Part shown: positions 26,213 to 35,396 of the stretch, one piece after another
How the letters are laid out: each line of letters begins with the position of its first letter
How positions within the stretch are numbered: position 1 is the stretch's first letter
NCBI GenBank assembly: GCA_021155965.1
Contig: JAJNBJ010000004.1
Span: forward strand, 62,001-126,000
Direction: 5' to 3'
Source of the DNA: Flavipsychrobacter sp.
GTDB lineage: Bacteria; Bacteroidota; Bacteroidia; Chitinophagales; Chitinophagaceae
DNA: 64,000 bases
Made by a program: the position numbers and the translations under genes
Notes under the pieces: model-generated
Told to the model about the DNA's origin: nothing
The model's database searches: none
Seen by the model: the letters and a program-made list of their open reading frames with translations, nothing else

Positions 26213-27424
26213 TTGGATTTCTACGATTTTGGCTTTGATGATGACTTGCTCGATGGCATAGATGCCATGGGTTATACAACCGCCACACCTGTGCAGGCAG
26301 CGGTAATACCAGCTATTATAGCAGGGCGCGATATAATAGCTGCTGCACAAACAGGTACGGGCAAGACCGCAGCATTTTTGTTGCCGGTTATCCATAAGTT
26401 ATTGTCTGAGCAGCATGCAGCACACACCATCAATGCTATGATCATAGTGCCTACACGTGAGCTGGCGGTGCAGATAGCGCAAACATTGGAAGGGATATCT
26501 TATTACACCTCCATCAGTTTCCTGGAGATATATGGTGGCACGGGTGGGGCAAGCTTTGCCAATGAGAAAAAGGCACTTGCATCGGGTGTGGATATAGTGA
26601 TATGCACACCCGGCAGGATGATATCGCACCTCAACATGGGGTATGTGAAGCTGGATGAGCTGCGGTATTTGATATTAGACGAGGCAGACCGTATGCTCGA
26701 CATGGGTTTTTATGATGATATTATTAAGATGATCTCGTTCCTGCCGAAACAAAGGCAAAACCTGCTTTTCTCGGCAACCATGCCACCTGCTATCCGCAAG
26801 CTGGCTAACTCCATATTACATAACCCCGTAGAAATAAATATTGCCATTTCTAAACCACCGGAACAGATTGTACACCAGGCATATATGGTGCATGAAGCTC
26901 AGAAAATACCCCTGGTCAAATATATACTACAGCAAAAGGAATTTGGCAGCATACTCATATTCTGTTCCAGCAAGCAGAGTGTAAAACAATTATATGAGGA
27001 GCTGAAGCGCTCTAAATTCCCGGTGGGGCAGATACAATCGGGCCTGGAGCAGGAACAGCGGGAACAGGTTTTGCTCGACTTCCGGAGTAAGAAACTCAAA
27101 ATACTCGTGGCTACAGATATCTTAAGCCGCGGCATAGACATCGAGGATATAGACCTTGTCATCAATTATGATGTGCCGCATGACGGGGAAGATTATATAC
27201 ACCGTATAGGGCGTACGGCACGTGCTGCGAGCACAGGAACTGCCTATACTTTTATCGGGCCTAAGGAACAATTCAAGTTCAGCCGTATAGAAAAATTGTT
27301 AGGCCATGCCGTAGAGAAACTGCCGGTGCCCGAGCAATTTGGCCCGGCGCCTACACCCGGTGAACATAGCAGCGAGCCGAAAAATAAGAAGTACGGTAAA
27401 TTTAAACGTAATAAGCCTAAGTAG
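26213..27424 (+). CDS. DEAD-box RNA helicase, RhlE-like
   Basis: 403 residues from a TTG at 26213; the nearby ATG at 26190 is out of frame. All helicase motifs are present: Q motif Gln28 (ATPVQAAVIP), Walker A AQTGTGKT (45-52), PTREL, DEAD (ILDEADRMLDMGF), SAT, then the second RecA domain with ATDILSRGIDI and HRIGRTAR. The tail is short and basic (KNKKYGKFKRNKPK), a usual RNA-binding feature of RhlE-type enzymes. Predicted to remodel RNA structures in ribosome assembly or RNA decay. Confidence 0.95.
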   Translation: MDFYDFGFDDDLLDGIDAMGYTTATPVQAAVIPAIIAGRDIIAAAQTGTGKTAAFLLPVIHKLLSEQHAAHTINAMIIVPTRELAVQIAQTLEGISYYTSISFLEIYGGTGGASFANEKKALASGVDIVICTPGRMISHLNMGYVKLDELRYLILDEADRMLDMGFYDDIIKMISFLPKQRQNLLFSATMPPAIRKLANSILHNPVEINIAISKPPEQIVHQAYMVHEAQKIPLVKYILQQKEFGSILIFCSSKQSVKQLYEELKRSKFPVGQIQSGLEQEQREQVLLDFRSKKLKILVATDILSRGIDIEDIDLVINYDVPHDGEDYIHRIGRTARAASTGTAYTFIGPKEQFKFSRIEKLLGHAVEKLPVPEQFGPAPTPGEHSSEPKNKKYGKFKRNKPK

Positions 27425-27583
27425 GACTCATATTTGCTTAGTTTGACTTTGTAAAGAGTAGGTTGAAAATTGATTGTAGTTGACAATAAAAGGCTATTTA
27501 TCTTTATAATTGGCTCTTTTTCATATCTGGTTTAAAAAATCCGGATTAATTAAAATATTCCTTTACCATTATCCCAAAAAGTA

Positions 27584-27591
27584 TATTTTTG
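27584..27591 (+). promoter_or_regulatory. Putative -7 element before acpP (TATTTTTG)
   Basis: Matches TAnnTTTG 25 bases before the acpP ATG; no -33 TTTG at the right spacing. Confidence 0.45.
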
Positions 27592-27616
27592 CACCAAAAT
27601 TTAAACGCATTATTTT

Positions 27617-27853
27617 ATGTCTGAAATTGCAAATCGCGTTAAGAAAATTATCGTGGACAAATTAGGTGTTGACGAATCTGAAGTAACGCCTGAGGCTAGT
27701 TTTACTAATGACCTGGGCGCGGATTCACTGGATACCGTAGAACTGATCATGGAATTCGAAAAAGAATTCAACATTTCCATTCCTGATGAACAAGCTGAGA
27801 CCATTACTACTGTTGGCCAGGCTATTGCTTACCTGGAAGAGCACGTAAAGTAA
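27617..27853 (+). CDS. acpP: Acyl carrier protein
   Basis: 78 residues, strongly acidic, four-helix carrier. The phosphopantetheine site is Ser37 in GADSLDTVE. Carries growing acyl chains for fatty-acid synthesis. It is followed 16 bases later by fabF and then rnc, the conserved acpP-fabF-rnc order seen in many bacteria, so the three are almost certainly one operon. Confidence 0.98.
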   Translation: MSEIANRVKKIIVDKLGVDESEVTPEASFTNDLGADSLDTVELIMEFEKEFNISIPDEQAETITTVGQAIAYLEEHVK

Positions 27854-27869
27854 TTACCTAAAAAATTCT

Positions 27870-29144
27870 GTGACTGAAAATCGTTCAATGAACTTAACGT
27901 TAAAACGAGTTGTCGTTACGGGCCTCGGCGCCGTAACGCCATTAGGCAACGGCATACCCGCATACTGGGACAGCCTGGTTAATGGTGTTTCCGGCGCCGA
28001 CTTTATCAAGCAATTTGATGTAACGAAGTTCAAAACGAAATTCGCCTGCGAACTGAAAAACTTCAACCCTGAAGATTTTTTTGAGCGCAAGGAAGCCCGC
28101 AAACTCGACCGCTTTTCGCAGATAGCTATTGTTGCTGCCGATGAGGCAGTGCGCCATGCAAACCTGGCTACCGAAGGCGTTGACAGAGACCGTGTAGGTA
28201 TTATCTGGGGTTCGGGAATTGGTGGTATGATCACCTTCATTGAGGAAATGAAAGGCTTTTGTGCCGGTGATGGAACCCCCCGTTTCAACCCTTTCTTTAT
28301 TCCCAAGCTGATATTGGATATAGCCGGTGGCCATATTTCAATGAAGTATGGTTTCCGTGGCCCAAACTTTTCCTGTGTCAGCGCCTGCGCTTCTTCAACC
28401 AATGCCATTATTGACGGCCTTAATTATATCCGCCTTGGCAAAGCCGATGCAATAATATGTGGCGGTTCTGAAGCGGTTGTTACCGAAGCAGGCATTGGAG
28501 GTTTTAACGCCATGAAAGCGCTTTCTGAGCGTAATGACGATCCTAAAACTGCAAGCCGCCCGTTCGACCTCAATCGCGATGGTTTTGTATTGGGTGAAGG
28601 TTCTGGCGCTATAGTATTGGAAGAATATGAGCATGCAAAACGCCGTGGTGCAACCATTATTGCCGAGTTGGCAGGTGGGGGCCTGAGCGCAGATGCATAC
28701 CATCTCACCGCCCCGCACCCCGAAGGGCTGGGCGCATACAACGTAATGAAGAATGCCCTTGCTGATGCAGGCATGCAGCCGCAGGATATTGATTACATCA
28801 ATGTGCATGGCACCTCTACGCCACTGGGCGACGTGAGCGAGGTAACTGCTATACAGCGTGTATTTGGTGAGCATGTGTATAATGTGAACATCAGCTCTAC
28901 AAAATCTATGACCGGCCACCTGCTGGGTGCTGCCGGCGCTATTGAAGCAATAGCGAGCATACTGTCTACGGTGCACGACATAGTGCCACCTACTATAAAC
29001 CACTTTACAGATGACCCATCATTTGACCCACGACTGAATTTCACTTTCCATAAAGCACAGAAGCGTATGGTTAACGCTGCACTGAGCAATACGTTTGGAT
29101 TTGGTGGGCACAATGCATCTGTAATTTTCAAAAAACCTTCTTAG
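27870..29144 (+). CDS. fabF: 3-oxoacyl-ACP synthase II
   Basis: 424 residues from GTG at 27870; the ATG at 27888 is an equally possible start and gives 418 residues. The condensing-enzyme triad is intact: Cys173 (SVSACASSTN), His312 (NVHGTSTPLGD) and His349 (TKSMTGHLLGAAGAIEA), with the partner Lys344. The family Gly-rich end NTFGFGGHNASV is present. It elongates acyl-ACP with malonyl-ACP. Sits between acpP and rnc. Confidence 0.97.
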   Translation: MTENRSMNLTLKRVVVTGLGAVTPLGNGIPAYWDSLVNGVSGADFIKQFDVTKFKTKFACELKNFNPEDFFERKEARKLDRFSQIAIVAADEAVRHANLATEGVDRDRVGIIWGSGIGGMITFIEEMKGFCAGDGTPRFNPFFIPKLILDIAGGHISMKYGFRGPNFSCVSACASSTNAIIDGLNYIRLGKADAIICGGSEAVVTEAGIGGFNAMKALSERNDDPKTASRPFDLNRDGFVLGEGSGAIVLEEYEHAKRRGATIIAELAGGGLSADAYHLTAPHPEGLGAYNVMKNALADAGMQPQDIDYINVHGTSTPLGDVSEVTAIQRVFGEHVYNVNISSTKSMTGHLLGAAGAIEAIASILSTVHDIVPPTINHFTDDPSFDPRLNFTFHKAQKRMVNAALSNTFGFGGHNASVIFKKPS

Positions 29145-29149
29145 TAGCT

Positions 29150-29872
29150 TTGCGGCGTTTTATTAATCGCATCTTAAACTTTTCCTCCGCCGACCGGCAG
29201 CTACTGCTGCAACTGGAACACCTTTTGGGATTTACGCCGCGTAATATGGCGTATTATAACCTTGCCTTCATGCACCGCTCCAAACCCGAGGAAGAGCATG
29301 AAAGCAACGAACGCCTGGAGTTTTTGGGCGATGCTATTCTTGGCGCTATTGTTGCAGAATACCTGTTCAAAAAATATCCCTACCAATCTGAGGGCTACCT
29401 TACCGAATTGCGCTCACGTATTGTGCGCCGCGAGACCATGAACAATGTGGCGCTGCGGATGGGCATCAATAAAATGGTGCAGTACAATAAGAACGACCGT
29501 GGCCTGAGCCGCAGCCATATCTTCGGCAATGCGCTGGAAGCATTGATAGGCGCAGTTTATCTCGACCAGGGTTTCATAAAGACACGCAAATTCATCCTTA
29601 ACCAGATCATCCGTGCTTACATTGATCTGGACCACATGGAGAGCACCGATACCAACTATAAGAACCAACTGTTAAGCTGGGCACAGCGCAACAACCACAT
29701 GCTCACCTTCGAAACGCTGGACGAAAAAATGGACAGCACCCGTAAACTTTTCACAGTGGGCATAGCCATAGATGGCGAAATAATAGCCGAAGGCACCGGC
29801 TACAACAAAAAAGAAGCCGGCCAGGTAGCCGCGCGAAATGCGCTGGATAAGCTGAATGTGCCTAATGGCTGA
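29150..29872 (+). CDS. rnc: Ribonuclease III
   Basis: 240 residues from a TTG at 29150, five bases after fabF. It cleaves double-stranded RNA in rRNA and mRNA processing. The signature ERLEFLGDAILG (residues 54-65) supplies Glu57 and Asp61, and FGNALEALIGAVYLDQG supplies the second acidic pair. The C-terminal double-stranded RNA-binding domain begins near residue 165 and ends with AEGTGYNKKEAGQVAARNAL. Last gene of the acpP-fabF-rnc operon. Confidence 0.96.
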   Translation: MRRFINRILNFSSADRQLLLQLEHLLGFTPRNMAYYNLAFMHRSKPEEEHESNERLEFLGDAILGAIVAEYLFKKYPYQSEGYLTELRSRIVRRETMNNVALRMGINKMVQYNKNDRGLSRSHIFGNALEALIGAVYLDQGFIKTRKFILNQIIRAYIDLDHMESTDTNYKNQLLSWAQRNNHMLTFETLDEKMDSTRKLFTVGIAIDGEIIAEGTGYNKKEAGQVAARNALDKLNVPNG

Positions 29873-30023
29873 ATGGCTTAATTGCGCAATGGCTTAATGG
29901 CTCATAAATCAATTTGTTCGAAAAACAATTTAGTAGCCCCGACCTAATGGACGGGCTACTAGTATTTTTCGTATTCCTCTTTAGTATATGTTTTTATCAC
30001 TGGATCGTCAGAGGTAATTACTT

Positions 30024-30374
30024 CTAGAACTTTATCCATTGTACATAACTTCTGGTTTCTGGTAAGAATTTTGAATAAGAAAGGTCAAATGTGTCTGGAT
30101 TAAGGAGGTTGATCAATGACGAATTTTTAGTAGTAGATGTCATTCCCATTTCCCAATTTGTATCACCAAGCTGTCTTAAATTCTCCCAACATATCAGAAC
30201 TGCGCCAGGAGTAATAAATGTGAACTCGTAAATCATTTTGGTTTCATTGTCCTCAACACAATAGACCAGAAGTTCTCTATTGTTTTTCTCATCTTTTAAA
30301 AATGTCAAGCTTTTATAGTAAACATTTCTGTTGTCTGAAATAGGAGTTTGCCATCTTATAGAATGATCATTCAT
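30024..30374 (-). CDS. Hypothetical protein
   Basis: 116 residues, no signal peptide, no membrane span. Rich in aromatic strands (SIRWQTPISDNRNVYYKSL, YEFTFITPGAVLICWENL, YVQWIKF). More AT-rich than neighbouring genes. No family recognised; it stands alone in a gap between rnc and the acyltransferase-like gene and could be a lone immunity-type or cargo gene, but there is no evidence for that. Confidence 0.55.
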   Translation of the reverse strand: MNDHSIRWQTPISDNRNVYYKSLTFLKDEKNNRELLVYCVEDNETKMIYEFTFITPGAVLICWENLRQLGDTNWEMGMTSTTKNSSLINLLNPDTFDLSYSKFLPETRSYVQWIKF

Positions 30375-30490
30375 TGGCTATTATGTTTATATGCCTGATT
30401 AACTATGCTTAAAATCAATTCTAAATAAAAGCGGCAATAGAAAAGTTAGCACGCATTTCCCACATTCCATCACATCCCTCCCACATTAAC

Positions 30491-31429
30491 CTACCCCATC
30501 ACCATCTTCTTCGCCTTCCACAGCAGCGAGTCATTTTTCAACAGCACAAGGTACAATGTCCGCTCCCCGCCAAACCCACGAAAAAAGCGCTCCACACCGG
30601 GGTCCATGCTGCCCTCAAGATCAAAATTTTTGCAACCTAGTTTCTTCGCTTCCTTCATAGCATGCCACAGCAGCAGGCTCATGGCTTTGTAGTTGGTGGC
30701 TTTCGGGTTTTGCCCGCCCATAAAGTAGTAGCTGGTGTGTGCATCCCATACCTGCCACACAATAGCTTCAATGCCTTCAGCATTACGCGCTACCCATAGC
30801 TTTGCTGCATTGTTAGCAATGCAGGCATCCATTATGCGCTTCAGGTCATTTAGTGCATAAGTCACTTCCTTCCCTTTTTCTGAAAGTGTCGCTTTATGAA
30901 ACTCGAACAACTCATTAAGCTGCGTTGCAGAATGGCTTATGGTAATTTCTTTTTCTGCTGCCTTAATATTCCGTCGCATTGTCTCCTTCATGTTGGCAAG
31001 AAGGGTGGCCTCATCCTCACAAAGGTCCACAATAAAAGTCTGCTGCACCTGCGGCCGCAATGTATGTTGCTTGAACAGCCCCACCTGCTTTATTTCCGGG
31101 CTAATGGCAAGATGCCATACTTTAGTTGCCGGCAGTTGCTTCATTAGTTCAGCCACAGTCTCATGTTCAAAACTGTCCAGCTTGCTCTTCTTTATATCGG
31201 CAGGGTAGAGCACCAATGGCCCCAGGTAAGGCGTGAGCATAGGCGTGCGCAGCATCGTAACCCCCATCTTCTGCTCCACCGGGTATGCCCATATGCCCGA
31301 TACATTATCGCCATTATAAGCTACAGCAGCATCCCATTCCCTACACACCACATCCAGCCACCATGGCTGCATGAACAGTGGTACGCTTTTCTCCTTGCAT
31401 ATTTTCTTATAAAGGCTTTTATTGCTCAT
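30491..31429 (-). CDS. FemAB/GNAT-like acyltransferase
   Basis: 312 residues. The pattern of two linked GNAT folds is visible: QPWWLDVVCREWDAAVAYNG and MLTPYLGPLVLYP in the first half, then MKETMRRNIKAAEK, ARNAEGIEAIVWQVWDAHTSYYFMGGQ and ALLLWHAMKEAKKLGCKNFDLEGS in the second. The ending GVERFFRGFGGERTLY is typical of FemAB-type peptidyltransferases and lipid II or lipid acyltransferases. Donor and acceptor are not deducible. Encoded just after the LolC/E-type permease on the same strand. Confidence 0.75.
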   Translation of the reverse strand: MSNKSLYKKICKEKSVPLFMQPWWLDVVCREWDAAVAYNGDNVSGIWAYPVEQKMGVTMLRTPMLTPYLGPLVLYPADIKKSKLDSFEHETVAELMKQLPATKVWHLAISPEIKQVGLFKQHTLRPQVQQTFIVDLCEDEATLLANMKETMRRNIKAAEKEITISHSATQLNELFEFHKATLSEKGKEVTYALNDLKRIMDACIANNAAKLWVARNAEGIEAIVWQVWDAHTSYYFMGGQNPKATNYKAMSLLLWHAMKEAKKLGCKNFDLEGSMDPGVERFFRGFGGERTLYLVLLKNDSLLWKAKKMVMG

Positions 31430-31435
31430 TCCTTA

Positions 31436-31500
31436 GTCGAAAGTCAAAAGTATAAAGTCGAAAGCCACAGGATCAATCATAAATCACAAATCAAAAATCA
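31436..31500. repeat. Short low-complexity tandem sequence
   Basis: AGTCGAAAGTCAAAAGT-type words followed by ATCATAAATCACAAATCA-type words in the short gap between the two minus-strand genes. A style of intergenic filler common in Bacteroidota. Confidence 0.55.
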
Positions 31501-32724
31501 CTTAAATTGTAAAACCCTCGCCGGCTGTATCCTGCGAATATACAATGCAGGCAGCCACATGCACAATATGCACAATGTCAATGTGGCAATATCTATCGCA
31601 GCCACCTGCCACCATATTATTCTCACCGGTGCATACTTCATGTAATAAATATCTTCCGGCAGCGTAATGAAGCCGAACTTTATCTGCAGCCAGCACATAC
31701 CTAACGCCAGTATGTTGCCAAATAGTATGCCCATTGCGCCTATCAGTCCAGCAATGCCCAGGAAAATATTGCGCGTATTCTCGTAACTCATGCCCAGTGC
31801 TTTCAGCAGGCCAATCATGCGGGCACGGTCCACCATCAGTATCACCAGCACAGCGCCCATGTTGATGATGGCTACTATTGCCATTATAGCCAGCAGTATA
31901 GTGCCGTTAATATCCTGCATATCCAGCCAGTCGAACACCGCAGCATAATTATCACGGGTGGTATATGCCTCAAGCGGTGCACTGATCAGGTTGTAGTGGG
32001 TGAATGCCGCTACCGTATCTGCATATTTCGGGTCGTCAAGGTCAACCTGGTAGCCATTCACACTGTCGGCGGTCCAGTTGTTGATGCGCTGTATCAGCCG
32101 TATATCACATACGCCGTGGTGCTTATCTACCTCTTCCATACCGCTATGGTATAGCCCCGCTATTTTCACCTTGCGTACTCGGGGCCCGCCTGCTTCTATA
32201 AAATACAGGAACACCGTATCGTTGATCTTTACATTCAGGCGGTCAGCCGTAGCCTCAGATAGGATGATCTCTTTAGAATAGGTACTGTCAGTATAACTTA
32301 TTGGTGCACCCGTGGTCCTGATGCCGCTGAGAAAGCGATAGTCTTTGTCCACACCCTTCAGTTTCAACGCCTCTATTATACCATGCGACTGCACAATAAC
32401 CGGCCGCGCTGCAAAAGGCCGCACCGCAGCTACATGCGGCACCTGCTTCAGCGAATCCATCAGGCGGGGATTAAGGTAAACAGGTATGGAGTAAGTGAGG
32501 GAATTAAAATTTGTTTCGTCATACGGCACTATATGCACATGCCCCATAAAACTGTACAGTTTTTCCGTAACGGAATGTTTAAAACCGTTCACTACGGCCA
32601 TGGCCACTATCATCACCGTCACACTAAGTGCAGTAGCAACAATAGCCAGCTTGATGATGAACGAAGAGAATGCTCCCTTCTGCTTCACCAGGTACCGCCG
32701 TGCAATAAAAAACGATAGATTCAT
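31498..32724 (-). CDS. ABC transporter permease, LolC/LolE-type (FtsX domain)
   Basis: 408 residues from the ATG at 32724, chosen because it gives the standard N-terminus (MNLSFFIARRYLVKQKGAFSSFI) of LolC/E permeases; an in-frame upstream start would add 17 residues. One N-terminal span, a periplasmic domain to about residue 265, then three spans of the FtsX domain (AIMAIVAIINMGAVLVILMV..RARMIGLLKALGMSYE). Family members extract lipoproteins from the inner membrane. No adjacent LolD ATPase is present; Bacteroidota often encode these permeases apart. Confidence 0.88.
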   Translation of the reverse strand: MNLSFFIARRYLVKQKGAFSSFIIKLAIVATALSVTVMIVAMAVVNGFKHSVTEKLYSFMGHVHIVPYDETNFNSLTYSIPVYLNPRLMDSLKQVPHVAAVRPFAARPVIVQSHGIIEALKLKGVDKDYRFLSGIRTTGAPISYTDSTYSKEIILSEATADRLNVKINDTVFLYFIEAGGPRVRKVKIAGLYHSGMEEVDKHHGVCDIRLIQRINNWTADSVNGYQVDLDDPKYADTVAAFTHYNLISAPLEAYTTRDNYAAVFDWLDMQDINGTILLAIMAIVAIINMGAVLVILMVDRARMIGLLKALGMSYENTRNIFLGIAGLIGAMGILFGNILALGMCWLQIKFGFITLPEDIYYMKYAPVRIIWWQVAAIDIATLTLCILCMWLPALYIRRIQPARVLQFK

Positions 32725-32987
32725 GTGTGCCCTATCAAAAGTAAATGATTTGCAGGGAAGTTCCTGTGCGGGCAATTCCTTCTTTGAGAGATGTTTGGGG
32801 GCGCGCAGGCCGCAAACAAAAATAACCTCTTTTAAAAAGAGGGTATATATATCGGTGTGGATTAGTATCGTTATTTTCTAACGGGTACCAGGACAGGTTT
32901 TTTAACCATTGAGTTAAATATCCTGCGTATTGTTAGGTATGTGAGTGCGATTAACATAAGATGTGTGATTTAATGATGAATATATTT

Positions 32988-33224
32988 TTAGTTGAGATAG
33001 CTTGCTAATTTGTTTGTATCCAGCATAATAGAAAATTCACAGTCAGCGCCGTTGCGCAGCACCAGCGCATTTTCCGAAACATAAGATGGCAGGTAAGCCT
33101 TTATTATCAAACCATCCTTTATCTCATAGTTACTGAGTGTCTTCCTGATCGCGTCTTTCGGAGATTTCACAAGGCGTGTGCTGTCAGCGCGTTTGCATTC
33201 AGATTTTTTAGTAATGAGTTTCAT
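32988..33224 (-). CDS. Small hypothetical protein
   Basis: 78 residues, basic N-terminus (MKLITKKSECKRADSTR), helix, then a beta-rich end (SENALVLRNGADCEFSIMLD). No signal peptide, no known family. It stands alone between two intergenic stretches. A real gene is plausible but not certain. Confidence 0.45.
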   Translation of the reverse strand: MKLITKKSECKRADSTRLVKSPKDAIRKTLSNYEIKDGLIIKAYLPSYVSENALVLRNGADCEFSIMLDTNKLASYLN

Positions 33225-33395
33225 GCCACAACATTTTATGCAAAACTATAATTAACAATTGAATAACCAAACAATATCATAACCATTAACAAATAATATT
33301 TTTAATAACATAAAAAGACCTGATCCAGAACTTAGTCTTTTATTGAGAGATATAAATTTGGCTTTTACCACTACTAATTATTTGTGTTCTGTAAT

Positions 33396-33403
33396 TACAT
33401 TTG
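33396..33403 (+). promoter_or_regulatory. Putative -7 element (TACATTTG)
   Basis: Matches TAnnTTTG 37 bases before the ATG at 33440; no -33 at correct spacing. Supports the 33440 start. Confidence 0.45.
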
Positions 33404-33439
33404 CTATTAGTTATTAATTTATTTCTACTTTTGAACTGT

Positions 33440-34519
33440 ATGAAACATATACTCAGTTTACTCATTGCGGTAATTGCTTGTAAATCAGCGAATGCGCAGA
33501 TAACCATTACCGCTGCCGATATGCCTGTGGCAGGGGATATACTAAGCTATAGTATTGCTACCCCTGGCACATCTTCCATTTCACTTACGGATACAGGCGC
33601 AGGCATAGCATGGGACTTTTCCGGCCTTATGCCTGCAAGCCAGGCAGCCGATACCTACCGCACCGCATTTGATGTCAATTTAGCTTATGCGCTGGTAGGC
33701 CTTACTGCCTATGGTTATAAGGTGGCCGATGCATCACCCATACCCATTCCTATACCCGGTGCGCCGGCTATTGAACAAGTCTATACTTTCTTCGAGAAAA
33801 GGACCGGGCCCAACCGTTACCAGGCAAAAGCTTTTGCTGCCACCATTGCGGGCATACCAACACCCATCAACTATGCATTGCCCGATGTGTGGTATTTCTT
33901 CCCGCTCAGCTATCTGAACAAAGACAGTTCAAACTTCAGGCTTAACATTACGCTGCCCGGCTTTGGCGGTATAAAGCAACAGGGCGTGAGGCGCACAAGA
34001 GTGGATGGCTGGGGCACTATTGTTACGCCATATTTTACAACACCCGTCAATTGTATAAGGGTAAGATCGGTGATACAGGAAGTGGACTCCGTTCAGTTTG
34101 CTTCGCTTCCGGCAATTGGTATCCCGCGCAATACGGTAGAATATAAATGGCTGGTTAACGGCGAGCATTATCCTGCCCTATGGGTAACTGCAAGCATGCT
34201 GGGGCCGGGTGGAGAAACGGTGAACAGCATAAGGTACAGGGATAACCTGCAACCGCCCGAAGACAATGCCGTACCTTATGTGAAGCCTGGTATTGTAACG
34301 TTGAAAGCATATCCAAATCCTGTCGCAAATGGAATAGTGACTATTGATGTGCCGGTAACCTGGGGCGGTTACACAATTGAAGTGTACGATATGCAATCGA
34401 AATTGGTGGCAACTTTCAGCAACAGCAAGCAGTTGGATATACATACGCTGCCAGGAGGCCAGTATCTCGCACGCATCTCATCCGGCGCCAGCACAGGCTA
34501 TGCACAAATAGTAAAATAG
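33440..34519 (+). CDS. T9SS-secreted protein
   Basis: 359 residues from the ATG at 33440, which begins the signal peptide (MKHILSLLIAVIACKSANAQ); an upstream in-frame start at 33401 overlaps the likely promoter. The body is beta-rich with no recognised family (AADMPVAGDILSYSIATPG, KTLPDVWYFF-like strands). The C-terminal ~75 residues are a T9SS type A domain (YPNPVANGIVTIDV, YDMQSKLV, LPGGQYLARIS). Its stop codon abuts that of the convergent PAS gene with no bases between, so neither gene has room for a private terminator. Confidence 0.85.
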   Translation: MKHILSLLIAVIACKSANAQITITAADMPVAGDILSYSIATPGTSSISLTDTGAGIAWDFSGLMPASQAADTYRTAFDVNLAYALVGLTAYGYKVADASPIPIPIPGAPAIEQVYTFFEKRTGPNRYQAKAFAATIAGIPTPINYALPDVWYFFPLSYLNKDSSNFRLNITLPGFGGIKQQGVRRTRVDGWGTIVTPYFTTPVNCIRVRSVIQEVDSVQFASLPAIGIPRNTVEYKWLVNGEHYPALWVTASMLGPGGETVNSIRYRDNLQPPEDNAVPYVKPGIVTLKAYPNPVANGIVTIDVPVTWGGYTIEVYDMQSKLVATFSNSKQLDIHTLPGGQYLARISSGASTGYAQIVK

Positions 34520-35149
34520 TTACGGCTGCAACCCAATATCACCTGTCTTCCGCACTACCTCGCGGATGATGAGGTCCAGTTCTTTTGTTGATTGGGCAAT
34601 GCCATCCAGTACATCCCTGTTTATCGGGTCGGCAGGGTCATCATAATTGAATAGCTGTTCCAGCCCCAATATCTTCGCAACAGGCGAACGCACCTTGTGC
34701 GATTCTATAAATGCTATCTCGCGCAAAGCAGTGTTCTGTGCTTCTATTTTATAAAGGTGCTTGCGGTGCTCGGTAATATCGCGCGCAAAGCAGGCAACGC
34801 CAACAATAGCTTTGTCGGCATCAAAAACAGGGTGAAAGATCACTGATGTATAATGCGTTTCATTATTGATGAGCACATCCTCCACCGAGCTGAATTCTTT
34901 TCCTTTTAATGCAAGCTGGTAGCACATCTCGAATTTTTCTAGGTACAGCTTATTCCTTCCATTGAACAGTACATTGTCGCCCTTGCCCAATTCTGTACCT
35001 ATGAAATGAAACACCCAGTTCTTAAAAGCATGGTTGCACTCTATGATGGTGCATTCGGTATCTACCATCCATATCGGGCTATCTATATGGTTAATGAGTA
35101 GCTTTAGATAGCCTTCCGAAGTTATACGCTTATCCCTGTTTGCTACCAT
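34520..35149 (-). CDS. PAS protein with histidine-kinase H-box but no ATPase domain
   Basis: 209 residues. Residues ~12-125 form a PAS sensor domain (INHIDSPIWMVDTECTIIECNHAFKNW, then GVACFARDITEHRK). After a short coiled segment the sequence has an H-box, ESHKVRSPVAKILGLEQLF, where His is the phospho-acceptor type residue, and a second helix, completing a HisKA-like dimerisation hairpin. The protein then ends; the N, G1 and G2 boxes are absent. It may be a natural phosphotransfer or dimerisation partner, or a truncated kinase. Confidence 0.82.
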   Translation of the reverse strand: MVANRDKRITSEGYLKLLINHIDSPIWMVDTECTIIECNHAFKNWVFHFIGTELGKGDNVLFNGRNKLYLEKFEMCYQLALKGKEFSSVEDVLINNETHYTSVIFHPVFDADKAIVGVACFARDITEHRKHLYKIEAQNTALREIAFIESHKVRSPVAKILGLEQLFNYDDPADPINRDVLDGIAQSTKELDLIIREVVRKTGDIGLQP

Positions 35150-35396
35150 TGGGGAGGTATTTAAATTACAATTGAAAAATTGTCGGGTGTAACTAATAAA
35201 GGTACAAAAAATATGCTGACAAAACCGTATTTGGGGTGATTAAAGTGTTTTTGTAGGTGAATTAATATAAAACAACACCATAAATAAAATCTTTAGCTAT
35301 ATGCTGGTTTTATTGTAGGTTAATAATTACTTTTAGCTTGCACTCAGTCTGTCTCACAGAATGATGAGCGGCTATTATTGAAAAAAATATAAGGAT

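Noticed and set aside
28395-29003. 202-codon frame antisense to fabF
   Set aside because: Completely within fabF, which has full catalytic motifs on the other strand.
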